Below the pieces are notes generated by a model. That model was not told the origin of the DNA. It made no database searches and was given only the letters and a program-made list of their open reading frames with translations. This document shows, in pieces, positions 6,394-12,180 of a stretch of DNA of 12,180 bases. Each line of letters starts with the position of its first letter. Position 1 is the first letter of the stretch. The translations under genes were made by a program, and so were the position numbers. Source of the DNA: CAYPCH01 sp964409165 (lineage in GTDB: Bacteria; Bacillota; Clostridia; Acetivibrionales; Acetivibrionaceae); contig CAYPCH010000112.1 in the NCBI GenBank assembly GCA_964409165.1, positions 1 through 12,180 on the forward strand, given 5' to 3'.

Positions 6394-7161
6394 ATGGATG
6401 TACTTGAATATAATAAACGTATTGCAGAGTTGGAAAAAGAAAACCGCATATTGAAGAAAAAACTTGCGCGAAACGAAGTAAACAGGGCAATGCTGGAGGA
6501 AATGCTGGAAACCCATTCAAATACATTAAAGGCGCGAATGATTGAGTTGGAAGAATCCCGGGAGTTAATTAGAATATCGGAAGCCCGGTATCGTCAACTT
6601 GCCCATCGGGATGAACTCACAGGGCTCCCTAACCGTACATTCTTTTTGGAATTTATGGTACAAGGTCTTTCCCGTGCGAAATCTTCCAGGAGTTGTACCG
6701 CAGTGTTTTTTATAGATCTGGACAGGTTTAAGCCTATTAATGACAATTTTGGACATGATGCAGGGGACATAGCTCTTACTCAAATAGCAGGACGCCTGCG
6801 TGCATGCGTGGAGAATAAGGGTATGGTAGCAAGGATCGGCGGTGATGAGTTTGCAATTCTTCTTGAGGATATTACTGTTTGTGATGCTTCGAGAAATATG
6901 GCAGATAAAATTATAAACATGATGTCCAAGTCTTTCCTTATTTCAGGACAATTGTGTCAGATTGGTGCGAGCATTGGTATCAGTTTGTATCCCTATGATG
7001 ATGACGAACCGGAAAGACTCCTTCATAAAGCTGACATTGCTATGTACAGTGCTAAGAAAAGCGGTAGCAATAATTACAGGTTTTACAATGAAATAAAATC
7101 CGGGTCTCGCGGCGAGAATTGCTCAAATTCATGCCGTTTACCATTTCATATAACATCATAG
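6394..7161 (+). CDS. GGDEF-domain diguanylate cyclase with coiled-coil N-terminus
   Basis: Makes cyclic di-GMP from two GTP. The product is 255 aa; the ATG at 6394 has TGGAGG ten bases upstream. Residues about 5-65 are charged with heptad-like leucines (AELEKENRILKKKLARNE), predicting a dimerising coiled coil. The GGDEF domain spans about 66-232 and has DELTGLPNR (73-81), the metal-binding FIDLDRFKPIND segment (Asp108), and an intact GGDEF at 149-153. The product-inhibition I-site RxxD is missing: the residues at 140-143 are ENKG. Feedback inhibition by cyclic di-GMP is therefore not expected by the usual route. The protein has no sensory domain or membrane segment and follows the FIST gene, so the FIST protein is the likely input partner. 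The last 25 residues (polar, Cys-containing) extend past the domain and have no recognised role. No terminator is evident after the stop. Confidence 0.92.
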   Translation: MDVLEYNKRIAELEKENRILKKKLARNEVNRAMLEEMLETHSNTLKARMIELEESRELIRISEARYRQLAHRDELTGLPNRTFFLEFMVQGLSRAKSSRSCTAVFFIDLDRFKPINDNFGHDAGDIALTQIAGRLRACVENKGMVARIGGDEFAILLEDITVCDASRNMADKIINMMSKSFLISGQLCQIGASIGISLYPYDDDEPERLLHKADIAMYSAKKSGSNNYRFYNEIKSGSRGENCSNSCRLPFHITS

Positions 7162-7190
7162 CCTTGTTTTTGGAATACTACTTGGAATAA

Positions 7191-7233
7191 CTATATTGAA
7201 TGCGATAAAGATTTTACATCACACTTCAATTTC
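7191..7233 (+). repeat. Left copy of a ~40-bp inverted repeat flanking 7.2-10.2 kb
   Basis: The reverse complement of this stretch aligns with 10131-10173 over about 43 positions with a few mismatches and one or two single-base gaps; the 15-base core GATGTAAAATCTTTA is nearly unbroken across both copies. Each copy also has ATTGAA/TTCAAT-type ends that can pair with each other. No coding function is apparent. Confidence 0.65.
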
Positions 7234-7289
7234 ACTAATTCCTTAATGCAACATCAAGAATTTGGACAGAGAATCCCGTATTAACATGA

Positions 7290-7318
7290 TTGTTGCTCCA
7301 TGAATACTATGATATATG
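7290..7318 (+). promoter_or_regulatory. Candidate promoter before the DUF4474 remnant
   Basis: TTGTTG (7290-7295) and TATATG (7313-7318) are 17 nt apart, placing a start near 7325, just before the ribosome binding site at 7330. If active, it could now drive the downstream phosphoesterase and GH1 genes, since no terminator was seen between them. Confidence 0.35.
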
Positions 7319-7343
7319 AAAATATTCTTGGAGTGGGTTTTTA

Positions 7344-7478
7344 ATGATTTTTTTTGGAACAGCTGAAGGCAAGGAAGATTCTATTGATAATGTTTTAGAG
7401 ACTTTTGGCTATGCATATGATTCGGAGCAGGATATATTCTATTCTGTTTTAGAACATGACCATAAGCATTACCTTTAA
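7344..7478 (+). pseudogene. 5' remnant of a DUF4474 gene (44 codons)
   Basis: The ATG at 7344 follows TTGGAGTGG at a workable distance and opens a 44-codon frame. It reads GKEDSIDNVLETFGYAYDSE and then QDIFYS, which I recall as the start of DUF4474 proteins, a family of unknown function common in cluster III clostridia. After FYS (about 7440) the sequence loses family character and the frame stops at 7478. The remaining C-terminal part of the same family begins in another frame at about 7456. The original translation signals are therefore kept while the central region is missing. Family assignment is from memory of the motif and should be confirmed by a Pfam search. Confidence 0.6.
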
Positions 7479-7818
7479 AAATAGTGAAATGTGCAGGGCA
7501 TTTGTTAATGGATTAATAAAAGCGGGTTATAATTCTGATGAAATCTTTGCGTTAGAAAGTGAAATTCAGCTTGTATTCGATAAGCCACGTACAACTCAGC
7601 CGGTTACACGGACAGAAGTCATAGAAAAGTTCAATCAAATGAAAAACAAGCTTTTGTGTGACAAGTACTTAGAACTTACAAAGGGTTATGCTGGCATTCA
7701 GGAAAAATTGAAAGCTGTCAAGGCAAAAGAGCCTGACCTGTATAAGAGCATTTTGAATATTGGTAAACCGAAAGACCTGTATAATATATTTGAAGCGATT
7801 AAAGACTATCTCGATTAG
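7456..7818 (+). pseudogene. 3' remnant of a DUF4474 gene (120-codon open frame)
   Basis: This open frame starts with ATG at 7456, overlapping the preceding remnant by 23 nt in the +1 frame, and has no ribosome binding site of its own. The sequence (ITFKNSEMCRAFVNGLIKAG, then VFDKP, QPVTRTEVIEKF, KNKLLCDKY, ILNIGKPKDLY) matches my recollection of the C-terminal half of DUF4474 proteins. The two pieces together fit one ancestral gene with its middle deleted and the frame shifted. A short hypothetical protein made from the ATG at 7456 cannot be excluded, but the missing ribosome binding site argues against it. The function of the intact family is unknown. It ends 38 nt before the metallophosphoesterase gene, which suggests the original gene headed that operon. 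Confidence 0.6.
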
Positions 7819-7856
7819 CGGGGATTAATAGGTATTACAGCAAGAGGGGTTAGAAT

Positions 7857-8777
7857 ATGTATACATTGAAGCGCTTAAGTAAGGTTTTTGAATCATCGGA
7901 AGAAATTCCTTTTGATGATTCTTCAAGGATTATTTTAATGAGTGACTGTCATAGAGGCGATGGAAGTTGGGCAGATGGTTTTATGAAAAACCAGCATATT
8001 TATTTTGCTGCACTGAACCATTATTTTAATGAAAACTATACTTATATTGAGTTAGGCGATGGGGACGAACTTTGGGAAAACAGAAGCATTGAAAATATTA
8101 TAAATATGCATAGCGATGTTTTTTGGAAGTTGTCGGAGTTCGTACGTACTGGAAGAGCACATTTCATATTTGGGAATCATGATATGGTTAAAAGAAAATA
8201 TGGTTTTATAAAATCTGGCAGCAGCAGTAACTTTGATGAACGTAAAAGAGGTTATATCCGCTTGCTTGAAAATGTAACGGCTAAAGAAGGATTGATATTG
8301 AGGTATAAAGCAACCGAAGACAGGATATTTCTGATTCACGGGCATCAGGCTGATTTTCTGAATGATAAACTGTGGCGGGTGGGCAGATTCTTTTCGAGAT
8401 ACCTGTGGAAGCCACTTGAGATGATTGGAGTTAAAGTTCCTATAAGTCCTGCACAGAATTTTAAAAAAGAGATGTCGGTAGAGAAAAGGCTTATTGAGTG
8501 GACAGTAAAAGAAAATCATATGCTTATTGCAGGACACACTCATAGACCTGTGCTTCCTGAAACGAATGGATCACTTTATTTTAATGACGGAAGTTGTGTG
8601 CATCCCCGTTGCATAACAGGAATCGAAATTACAGAGGGGAACATAGCACTTGTTAAGTGGAGTGTCAGGGCGAAGGACGATGGTTCTTTGTTTGCAGGAA
8701 GAGAAGTGCTTGCAGGACCGAAAAGGCTGAAAGATTATTTTAATAATCTGGTTTATGAGGGTACTACAATCATGTAA
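7857..8777 (+). CDS. Calcineurin-like metallophosphoesterase (LpxH-like fold)
   Basis: Di-metal phosphoesterase of 306 aa. The ATG at 7857 has AGAGGGG seven bases upstream. The full set of metal-binding motifs is present in order: SDCHRGDG (Asp30, His32), GDGDELWE (Asp68), GNHD (106-109), HGHQ (161-164) and GHTH (226-229). The spacing and the SDCHRGDG/GDGDE forms resemble the LpxH/UDP-2,3-diacylglucosamine pyrophosphatase-like subgroup. A true lipid A role is unlikely in a Gram-positive, so the substrate is open: a nucleotide, phospholipid or phosphosugar are all possible. There is no signal peptide. A basic, aromatic stretch at about 171-195 (KLWRVGRFFSRYLWKPLEMI) may touch the membrane. The GH1 gene begins 15 nt after its stop, so the two are almost surely cotranscribed. 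Confidence 0.88.
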   Translation: MYTLKRLSKVFESSEEIPFDDSSRIILMSDCHRGDGSWADGFMKNQHIYFAALNHYFNENYTYIELGDGDELWENRSIENIINMHSDVFWKLSEFVRTGRAHFIFGNHDMVKRKYGFIKSGSSSNFDERKRGYIRLLENVTAKEGLILRYKATEDRIFLIHGHQADFLNDKLWRVGRFFSRYLWKPLEMIGVKVPISPAQNFKKEMSVEKRLIEWTVKENHMLIAGHTHRPVLPETNGSLYFNDGSCVHPRCITGIEITEGNIALVKWSVRAKDDGSLFAGREVLAGPKRLKDYFNNLVYEGTTIM

Positions 8778-8792
8778 GAAGAGGAGCGTATT

Positions 8793-10112
8793 ATGTTTGC
8801 ATTTAAGTTCAATAATAAATTTATGATGGGGGTTGCAACGGCCAGCACGCAGATTGAGGGAGGGGACACGGGCAATACATGGTACAAATGGTGTGAAGAT
8901 GGACATATAAAGGATTCTAGCAGTTGTATTACCGCATGTGACCACTGGAACAGGGTGGAAGAGGATACGGAGCTTTTGAAAGAATTGAATACACAAACAT
9001 ATAGAATGAGCCTTGAGTGGAGCAGGCTAGAACCCTCTCCAGGGAGTTTTTCGAACGAAGCGATGGAACATTACAGAAATGAAATACAGCTTTTGCGAGA
9101 CAGTAATATAAAGCCGCTGGTTACGCTTCACCACTTTTCAGAGCCCCAGTGGTTCCAAGATGCGGGTGGATGGCTAAAGCCAGAAAACTCCGAGCATTTT
9201 ATGGAATACGCAAGATATGCAGTTAAAAACCTTGGTGATATGGTTAATGAATGGGTGACATTCAATGAGCCGAATGTTTATGTGAATTTAGGCTATGTAA
9301 TGGGATGCTTTCCACCTGGGATAAGAGACCTGTGGGGGTCATTAAGAGTCAAAACAGAACTCATTAAAACACATGTAAGGCTTTATGCCCTGATACATAA
9401 GATACGGCAGGACAAAAATTTTAAAGGGAAGACAAGAGTTGGTACAGCAATGCATATACGTGTTTTCGATGGAGTAAGTTTTATAGGAAGAAAAGTTGCA
9501 AGTATTGTTGATTATGTGTTCAATAAGATGTTAATGGAAGGAATGACTACCGGCAAGTTGCTGTTTCCGCTACCGCACAAGGGATACAAGGCTAAGAAGG
9601 GCAGGTATGTAGATTTTCTGGGAATAAATTATTACACAAGAAATATAGTTGAGTTTGTATTCGACCCTTCAAACTATTTCTATAAATTCAGAAACGATGA
9701 TAATTTGAACAAGACAGACCTGGGGTGGGATATCTACCCTGAAGGTATATACAGCGTTTGTAAAAAGTATTACGGCAAATATAGGATACCAATTTATATA
9801 ACTGAAAACGGAATTAGTGATAAACATGACAATAGAAGGCCGGATTTTATTATAGATAATTTATATTATATCAATAAGGCTATTGGTGAGGGCGTACCGA
9901 TAGAGCGTTATTATCATTGGACCTTGATGGATAACTTTGAGTGGAATGAAGGTGAAACTGCAAAATTCGGTTTGTATGAATGCGACTTCAAAACTCAGGA
10001 AAGAAAAGAGAGAAAAAGCGCCCGGTTATATGCCGGTATATGTAAGTCAAAAGAAGTGACAAAGGAAATGATAAAGGAATTTTATACAGATAAAGAAATG
10101 GCAAGAAAATGA
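8793..10112 (+). CDS. Glycoside hydrolase family 1 (beta-glycosidase)
   Basis: Retaining beta-glycosidase, 439 aa, cytosolic (no signal peptide). The ATG at 8793 has AGAGGAG six bases upstream. GH1 landmarks are QIEGG (20-24), TLHHFSEP (111-118), the acid/base in TFNEP (Glu159), the nucleophile in ITENG (Glu338), and the sugar-binding DNFEW (380-384). The EW pair points to unphosphorylated rather than 6-phospho substrates. Several motifs (TLHHF in place of TLYHW, ENGISD followed by RRPDFI, FGLYECDFKTQERKERKSA) resemble the archaeal LacS/beta-glycosidase branch more than common bacterial BglA enzymes. The length is a little below the usual 445-480. It probably hydrolyses an imported beta-glucoside or beta-galactoside, or a glycolipid head group given its coupling to a phosphoesterase; the substrate cannot be fixed from sequence. 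Directly follows the phosphoesterase gene by 15 nt. Confidence 0.93.
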   Translation: MFAFKFNNKFMMGVATASTQIEGGDTGNTWYKWCEDGHIKDSSSCITACDHWNRVEEDTELLKELNTQTYRMSLEWSRLEPSPGSFSNEAMEHYRNEIQLLRDSNIKPLVTLHHFSEPQWFQDAGGWLKPENSEHFMEYARYAVKNLGDMVNEWVTFNEPNVYVNLGYVMGCFPPGIRDLWGSLRVKTELIKTHVRLYALIHKIRQDKNFKGKTRVGTAMHIRVFDGVSFIGRKVASIVDYVFNKMLMEGMTTGKLLFPLPHKGYKAKKGRYVDFLGINYYTRNIVEFVFDPSNYFYKFRNDDNLNKTDLGWDIYPEGIYSVCKKYYGKYRIPIYITENGISDKHDNRRPDFIIDNLYYINKAIGEGVPIERYYHWTLMDNFEWNEGETAKFGLYECDFKTQERKERKSARLYAGICKSKEVTKEMIKEFYTDKEMARK

Positions 10113-10130
10113 TAATAGTGCATTCCTAAA

Positions 10131-10173
10131 GAAAATTGAAGTGCGATGTAAAATCTTTATAGCTTCAATATAG
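10131..10173 (-). repeat. Right copy of the ~40-bp inverted repeat
   Basis: Inverted relative to the copy at 7191-7233, which it matches over about 43 positions with few differences. It begins about 18 nt after the GH1 stop. In this copy the ends ATTGAAG (10135-10141) and CTTCAAT (10163-10169) form a perfect 7-bp stem around a 21-nt loop. Confidence 0.65.
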
Positions 10174-10199
10174 CTGCAAAGCAGGAAACCTGATAAATT

Positions 10200-10247
10200 A
10201 TAAGCGACTGGTTTCCCTTTCGAGCGAAGGGGAAGTCAGCCGCTTAT
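10200..10247. terminator. Long hairpin between convergent genes, probable bidirectional terminator
   Basis: ATAAGCG (10200-10206) pairs with CGCTTAT (10241-10247); inside, CTG/CAG and TTCCCTTTCG / CGAAGGGGAA extend the stem, with one T-G wobble and small internal loops. It sits between the GH1 stop at 10112 and the helicase stop at 10254, so it can serve both strands. Neither side has a clean T-run, which makes the terminator role probable rather than certain. Confidence 0.6.
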
Positions 10248-10253
10248 GATAGT

Positions 10254-11846
10254 TTATCTTAATGCTTTTGCGCGTTCTATATTTATTCTTTTTCCTTTTA
10301 TCTGCGAATTTTTCATTATAGTCAAAACATCTTTTGCATTTTCCTTTGGAACTTCAACAAATGTATATTTGTCATAAACATCTATGGTACCTATTATTTT
10401 TCCCTTTATACCCGTTTCGCCTGCAATAGCTCCGACAATATCTCTAGGCCTTACTTTGTCTATTCTGCCTATGTTGATAAATAAACGTACCATTCCTGAT
10501 TCGGCGCCCGTACTGACTAATTCGTCATCTTCAGTGTGATCTCGATTATCTTTTTCTCTTTCAACAATAATCTTAATAAGAGCGGCGGCTATATCAACAG
10601 AAGCAAAGTCTTCGTCCATTAAGTGTTCAACTATTTTTGTATAATCATTTAATCCGCCTTCTGAGATTGCCGATTTTATATGCTCCATAAACCTCATTGC
10701 CTTGTTTTCCTCTATATCGCTTGCAGTGGGTACAGGTTGCAGATTTATTTTTGTGTTGGTATACCTTTGTATATCCTTGAGCGAAAACATTTCTTTTCTT
10801 CCGGAAACCAACGTGAAAGCACGTCCTGTACGTCCTGCACGTCCTGTCCTGCCGATACGGTGCACATAATATTCTTCGTCCTGTGGTACATCAAAATTTA
10901 ACACTGCTTCTATATCATCCACGTCTATGCCTCTGGCTGCAACATCGGTTGCTACAAGAACGTCAATTCTCCCATTTCTGAATGAGCCCATAACCCTGTC
11001 ACGGGCAGTCTGGTTCATATCGCCATGCAGACCATCTGCCATATAACCCATTTGTTGCAGATTACTTACAAGCTCATCTACCTTTCTCTTGGTGTTGCAA
11101 AAAACTAGAGACAGCTTGGGATTATGCAGGTCAAGAAGTCTGCTTAGAACCTCTGTCTTTTTTGCCTCACGTACTTCATAATAATTCTGTTCTATGCTGG
11201 GGACTGTCAGCTGTTTGTGCACTACCTTTACCAGTTCAGGATCCCTTTGATACTGCTTTGTCAAACCCATGATTTCGTTGGACATGGTTGCAGAAAACAG
11301 AACTGTCTGCCTTTGTTCGGGAACATCTTTAAGGATTGTTTCGATATCACCCCTGAAACCCATATTGAGCATTTCATCTGCTTCGTCTAGCACTACCATA
11401 ATTACCGAGTCCAGCTTTAATGTTCGTCTTCTCATATGATCCATTACCCTACCGGGAGTGCCTATTACTATTTGGACACCTTGCTTAAGTGCTTTTATCT
11501 GACGGTCAATAGGCTGTCCTCCATATATGGGGAGGGTTTTAATGCTGTGCATGTATTTTGAAAACTTCCTTATTTCTCCTGAAGCTTGTATTGCCAATTC
11601 CCTCGTAGGACACAATACAAGAACCTGCAGAGCTTTGTTGTTCGGGTCAATCTTTTCTAAGGCAGGTATTCCGAAGGCAGCCGTTTTGCCTGTACCTGTC
11701 TGGGAATGACCTATCATATCCCTGCCTGACTTTATTATGGGAATACTTTTGGTTTGAATAGACGTAGCTTCTTCATATCCCATATCTTCAACGGCCTTTT
11801 GTATTTCGCTGGAAAGCTCCATTTGCGAAAATTTCATTTTATCCAT
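10254..11846 (-). CDS. DEAD-box ATP-dependent RNA helicase with DbpA RNA-binding domain
   Basis: Unwinds RNA with ATP, typically in ribosome assembly, mRNA decay or cold adaptation. The product is 530 aa; the ATG at 11846 has AAGGAAG seven bases upstream. All helicase motifs are present: Q motif with Gln31, Walker A QTGTGKT (49-55, Lys54), PTRELA (80-85), TPGR (130-133), DEAD (154-157), SAT (185-187), then in RecA domain 2 VFCNTKR, VATDVAARGID and HRIGRTGRAGR. After a linker of about 80-100 residues comes the DbpA/CsdA-type RNA-binding domain at about 452-528 (RLFINIGRIDKVRPRDIVGA, GKIIGTIDVYDKYTFVEVP). This resembles DeaD/CsdA and DbpA rather than the Arg-rich-tailed CshA group. It is convergent with GH1 and has a leader of roughly 140 nt, which would suit cold-shock-type control. 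Confidence 0.94.
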   Translation of the reverse strand: MDKMKFSQMELSSEIQKAVEDMGYEEATSIQTKSIPIIKSGRDMIGHSQTGTGKTAAFGIPALEKIDPNNKALQVLVLCPTRELAIQASGEIRKFSKYMHSIKTLPIYGGQPIDRQIKALKQGVQIVIGTPGRVMDHMRRRTLKLDSVIMVVLDEADEMLNMGFRGDIETILKDVPEQRQTVLFSATMSNEIMGLTKQYQRDPELVKVVHKQLTVPSIEQNYYEVREAKKTEVLSRLLDLHNPKLSLVFCNTKRKVDELVSNLQQMGYMADGLHGDMNQTARDRVMGSFRNGRIDVLVATDVAARGIDVDDIEAVLNFDVPQDEEYYVHRIGRTGRAGRTGRAFTLVSGRKEMFSLKDIQRYTNTKINLQPVPTASDIEENKAMRFMEHIKSAISEGGLNDYTKIVEHLMDEDFASVDIAAALIKIIVEREKDNRDHTEDDELVSTGAESGMVRLFINIGRIDKVRPRDIVGAIAGETGIKGKIIGTIDVYDKYTFVEVPKENAKDVLTIMKNSQIKGKRINIERAKALR

Positions 11847-12180
11847 TTATCCACTTCCTTACATATTTTCAGCACATCTTCTTATCATTATTTCCGGATT
11901 AATCCTGATCTATAATAATAAAATATATAAGGACATTCATTCATATCCTTCCGCAATACAACATTACTTTTATTTTATAAAGAAACTGTAAATACAGATT
12001 AGATTGAAAAGAAGAGTCTTTCGTCAAATTCAGAGCTCTCCGTGTCCTCTATTCCAAAACAATTTGAGATTATTATATGTCAAGAAATAAGCATATCCAT
12101 TATTTACATATTGCTGACTTAATTACAATATCACAATAAACGATTTTTTGCAAGTATTTTATGCGAATGATGAAGATATA
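11847..12180 (-). other. Upstream region of the helicase gene; no further gene recognised
   Basis: This 334-base stretch holds the ribosome binding site and probable leader of the helicase. Within the leader are the palindrome GGATTAATCC (11896-11905), an AAGGA/TCCTT inverted repeat (11929-11950) and CTGTAAATACAG (11986-11997). A short minus-strand frame open from the right edge (to a TAA near 12100) has no recognisable content and is not called. I see no RNA gene or mobile element here. Confidence 0.5.
11998..12027 (-). promoter_or_regulatory. Candidate promoter of the DEAD-box helicase gene
   Basis: On the minus strand, -35 TTGACG (12027-12022) and -10 TCTAAT (12003-11998) are 18 nt apart. 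A start near 11990 gives a leader of about 140 nt. A TTGACA at about 12079 is also present but has no good partner -10. Confidence 0.35.

Noticed and set aside
8052..8543. Minus-strand 163-codon open frame over the phosphoesterase gene
   Set aside because: Antisense shadow of a gene with a full set of metallophosphoesterase motifs; composition shows no protein family.
7191..10173. Insertion sequence or composite transposon bounded by the inverted repeats
   Set aside because: No transposase or remnant of one lies between the repeats, and target-site duplications were not evident. Reported only as a flanking repeat.
12100..12180. Minus-strand open frame from the right edge as the end of another gene
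   Set aside because: About 26 codons of AT-rich sequence with no family features; chance is the better explanation.

Overview
The window looks like a chromosomal segment of a low-GC, Gram-positive anaerobe of the clostridial type. The evidence is AT-rich intergenic DNA, strong AAGGAGG-type ribosome binding sites before most genes, a feoAB iron locus, an eukaryotic-like Ser/Thr kinase, a DbpA-type DEAD-box helicase, and the remains of a DUF4474 gene, a family I recall from cellulolytic cluster III clostridia. The genus is inference only.

Left part (1-3216, minus strand). feoA is followed 27 nt later by feoB. feoB keeps its G domain and the first part of its membrane domain, then leaves the family sequence exactly at a conserved Met-Cys motif and ends in a short unrelated tail. 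Next downstream, with its own promoter, is an orphan-looking DNA cytosine-5 methyltransferase with an N-terminal helix-turn-helix. The simplest reading is that a rearrangement, perhaps arrival of a modification gene, removed the 3' part of feoB.

Control region (3199-3533). The divergent gap between feoA and the kinase is dense: three hairpins in the feoA leader, an 8-bp inverted repeat with 14-nt spacing, an 8-codon mini-ORF with a perfect ribosome binding site, and a perfect tandem 12-mer at the probable kinase promoter.

Signalling block (3534-7161, plus strand). A membrane-anchored Ser/Thr kinase ends at a good terminator. A FIST-domain sensor and a GGDEF diguanylate cyclase with a coiled-coil N-terminus follow. 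The last two probably form a sensor/output pair for cyclic di-GMP.

Metabolic block (7191-10173, plus strand). An internally deleted DUF4474 gene is followed by a metallophosphoesterase and a cytoplasmic GH1 glycosidase, the last two 15 nt apart. Two inverted copies of a roughly 40-bp sequence flank this block.

Right part (10200-12180). A large hairpin separates the GH1 gene from a convergent DEAD-box RNA helicase with a long leader. Nothing convincing was recognised in the last ~150 bases. No CRISPR, tRNA, rRNA, complete insertion sequence or phage gene was seen. The items most worth a second look are the flanking inverted repeats, the truncated feoB next to the methyltransferase, the structured feo leader, the collapsed DUF4474 gene and the phosphoesterase-GH1 pair.
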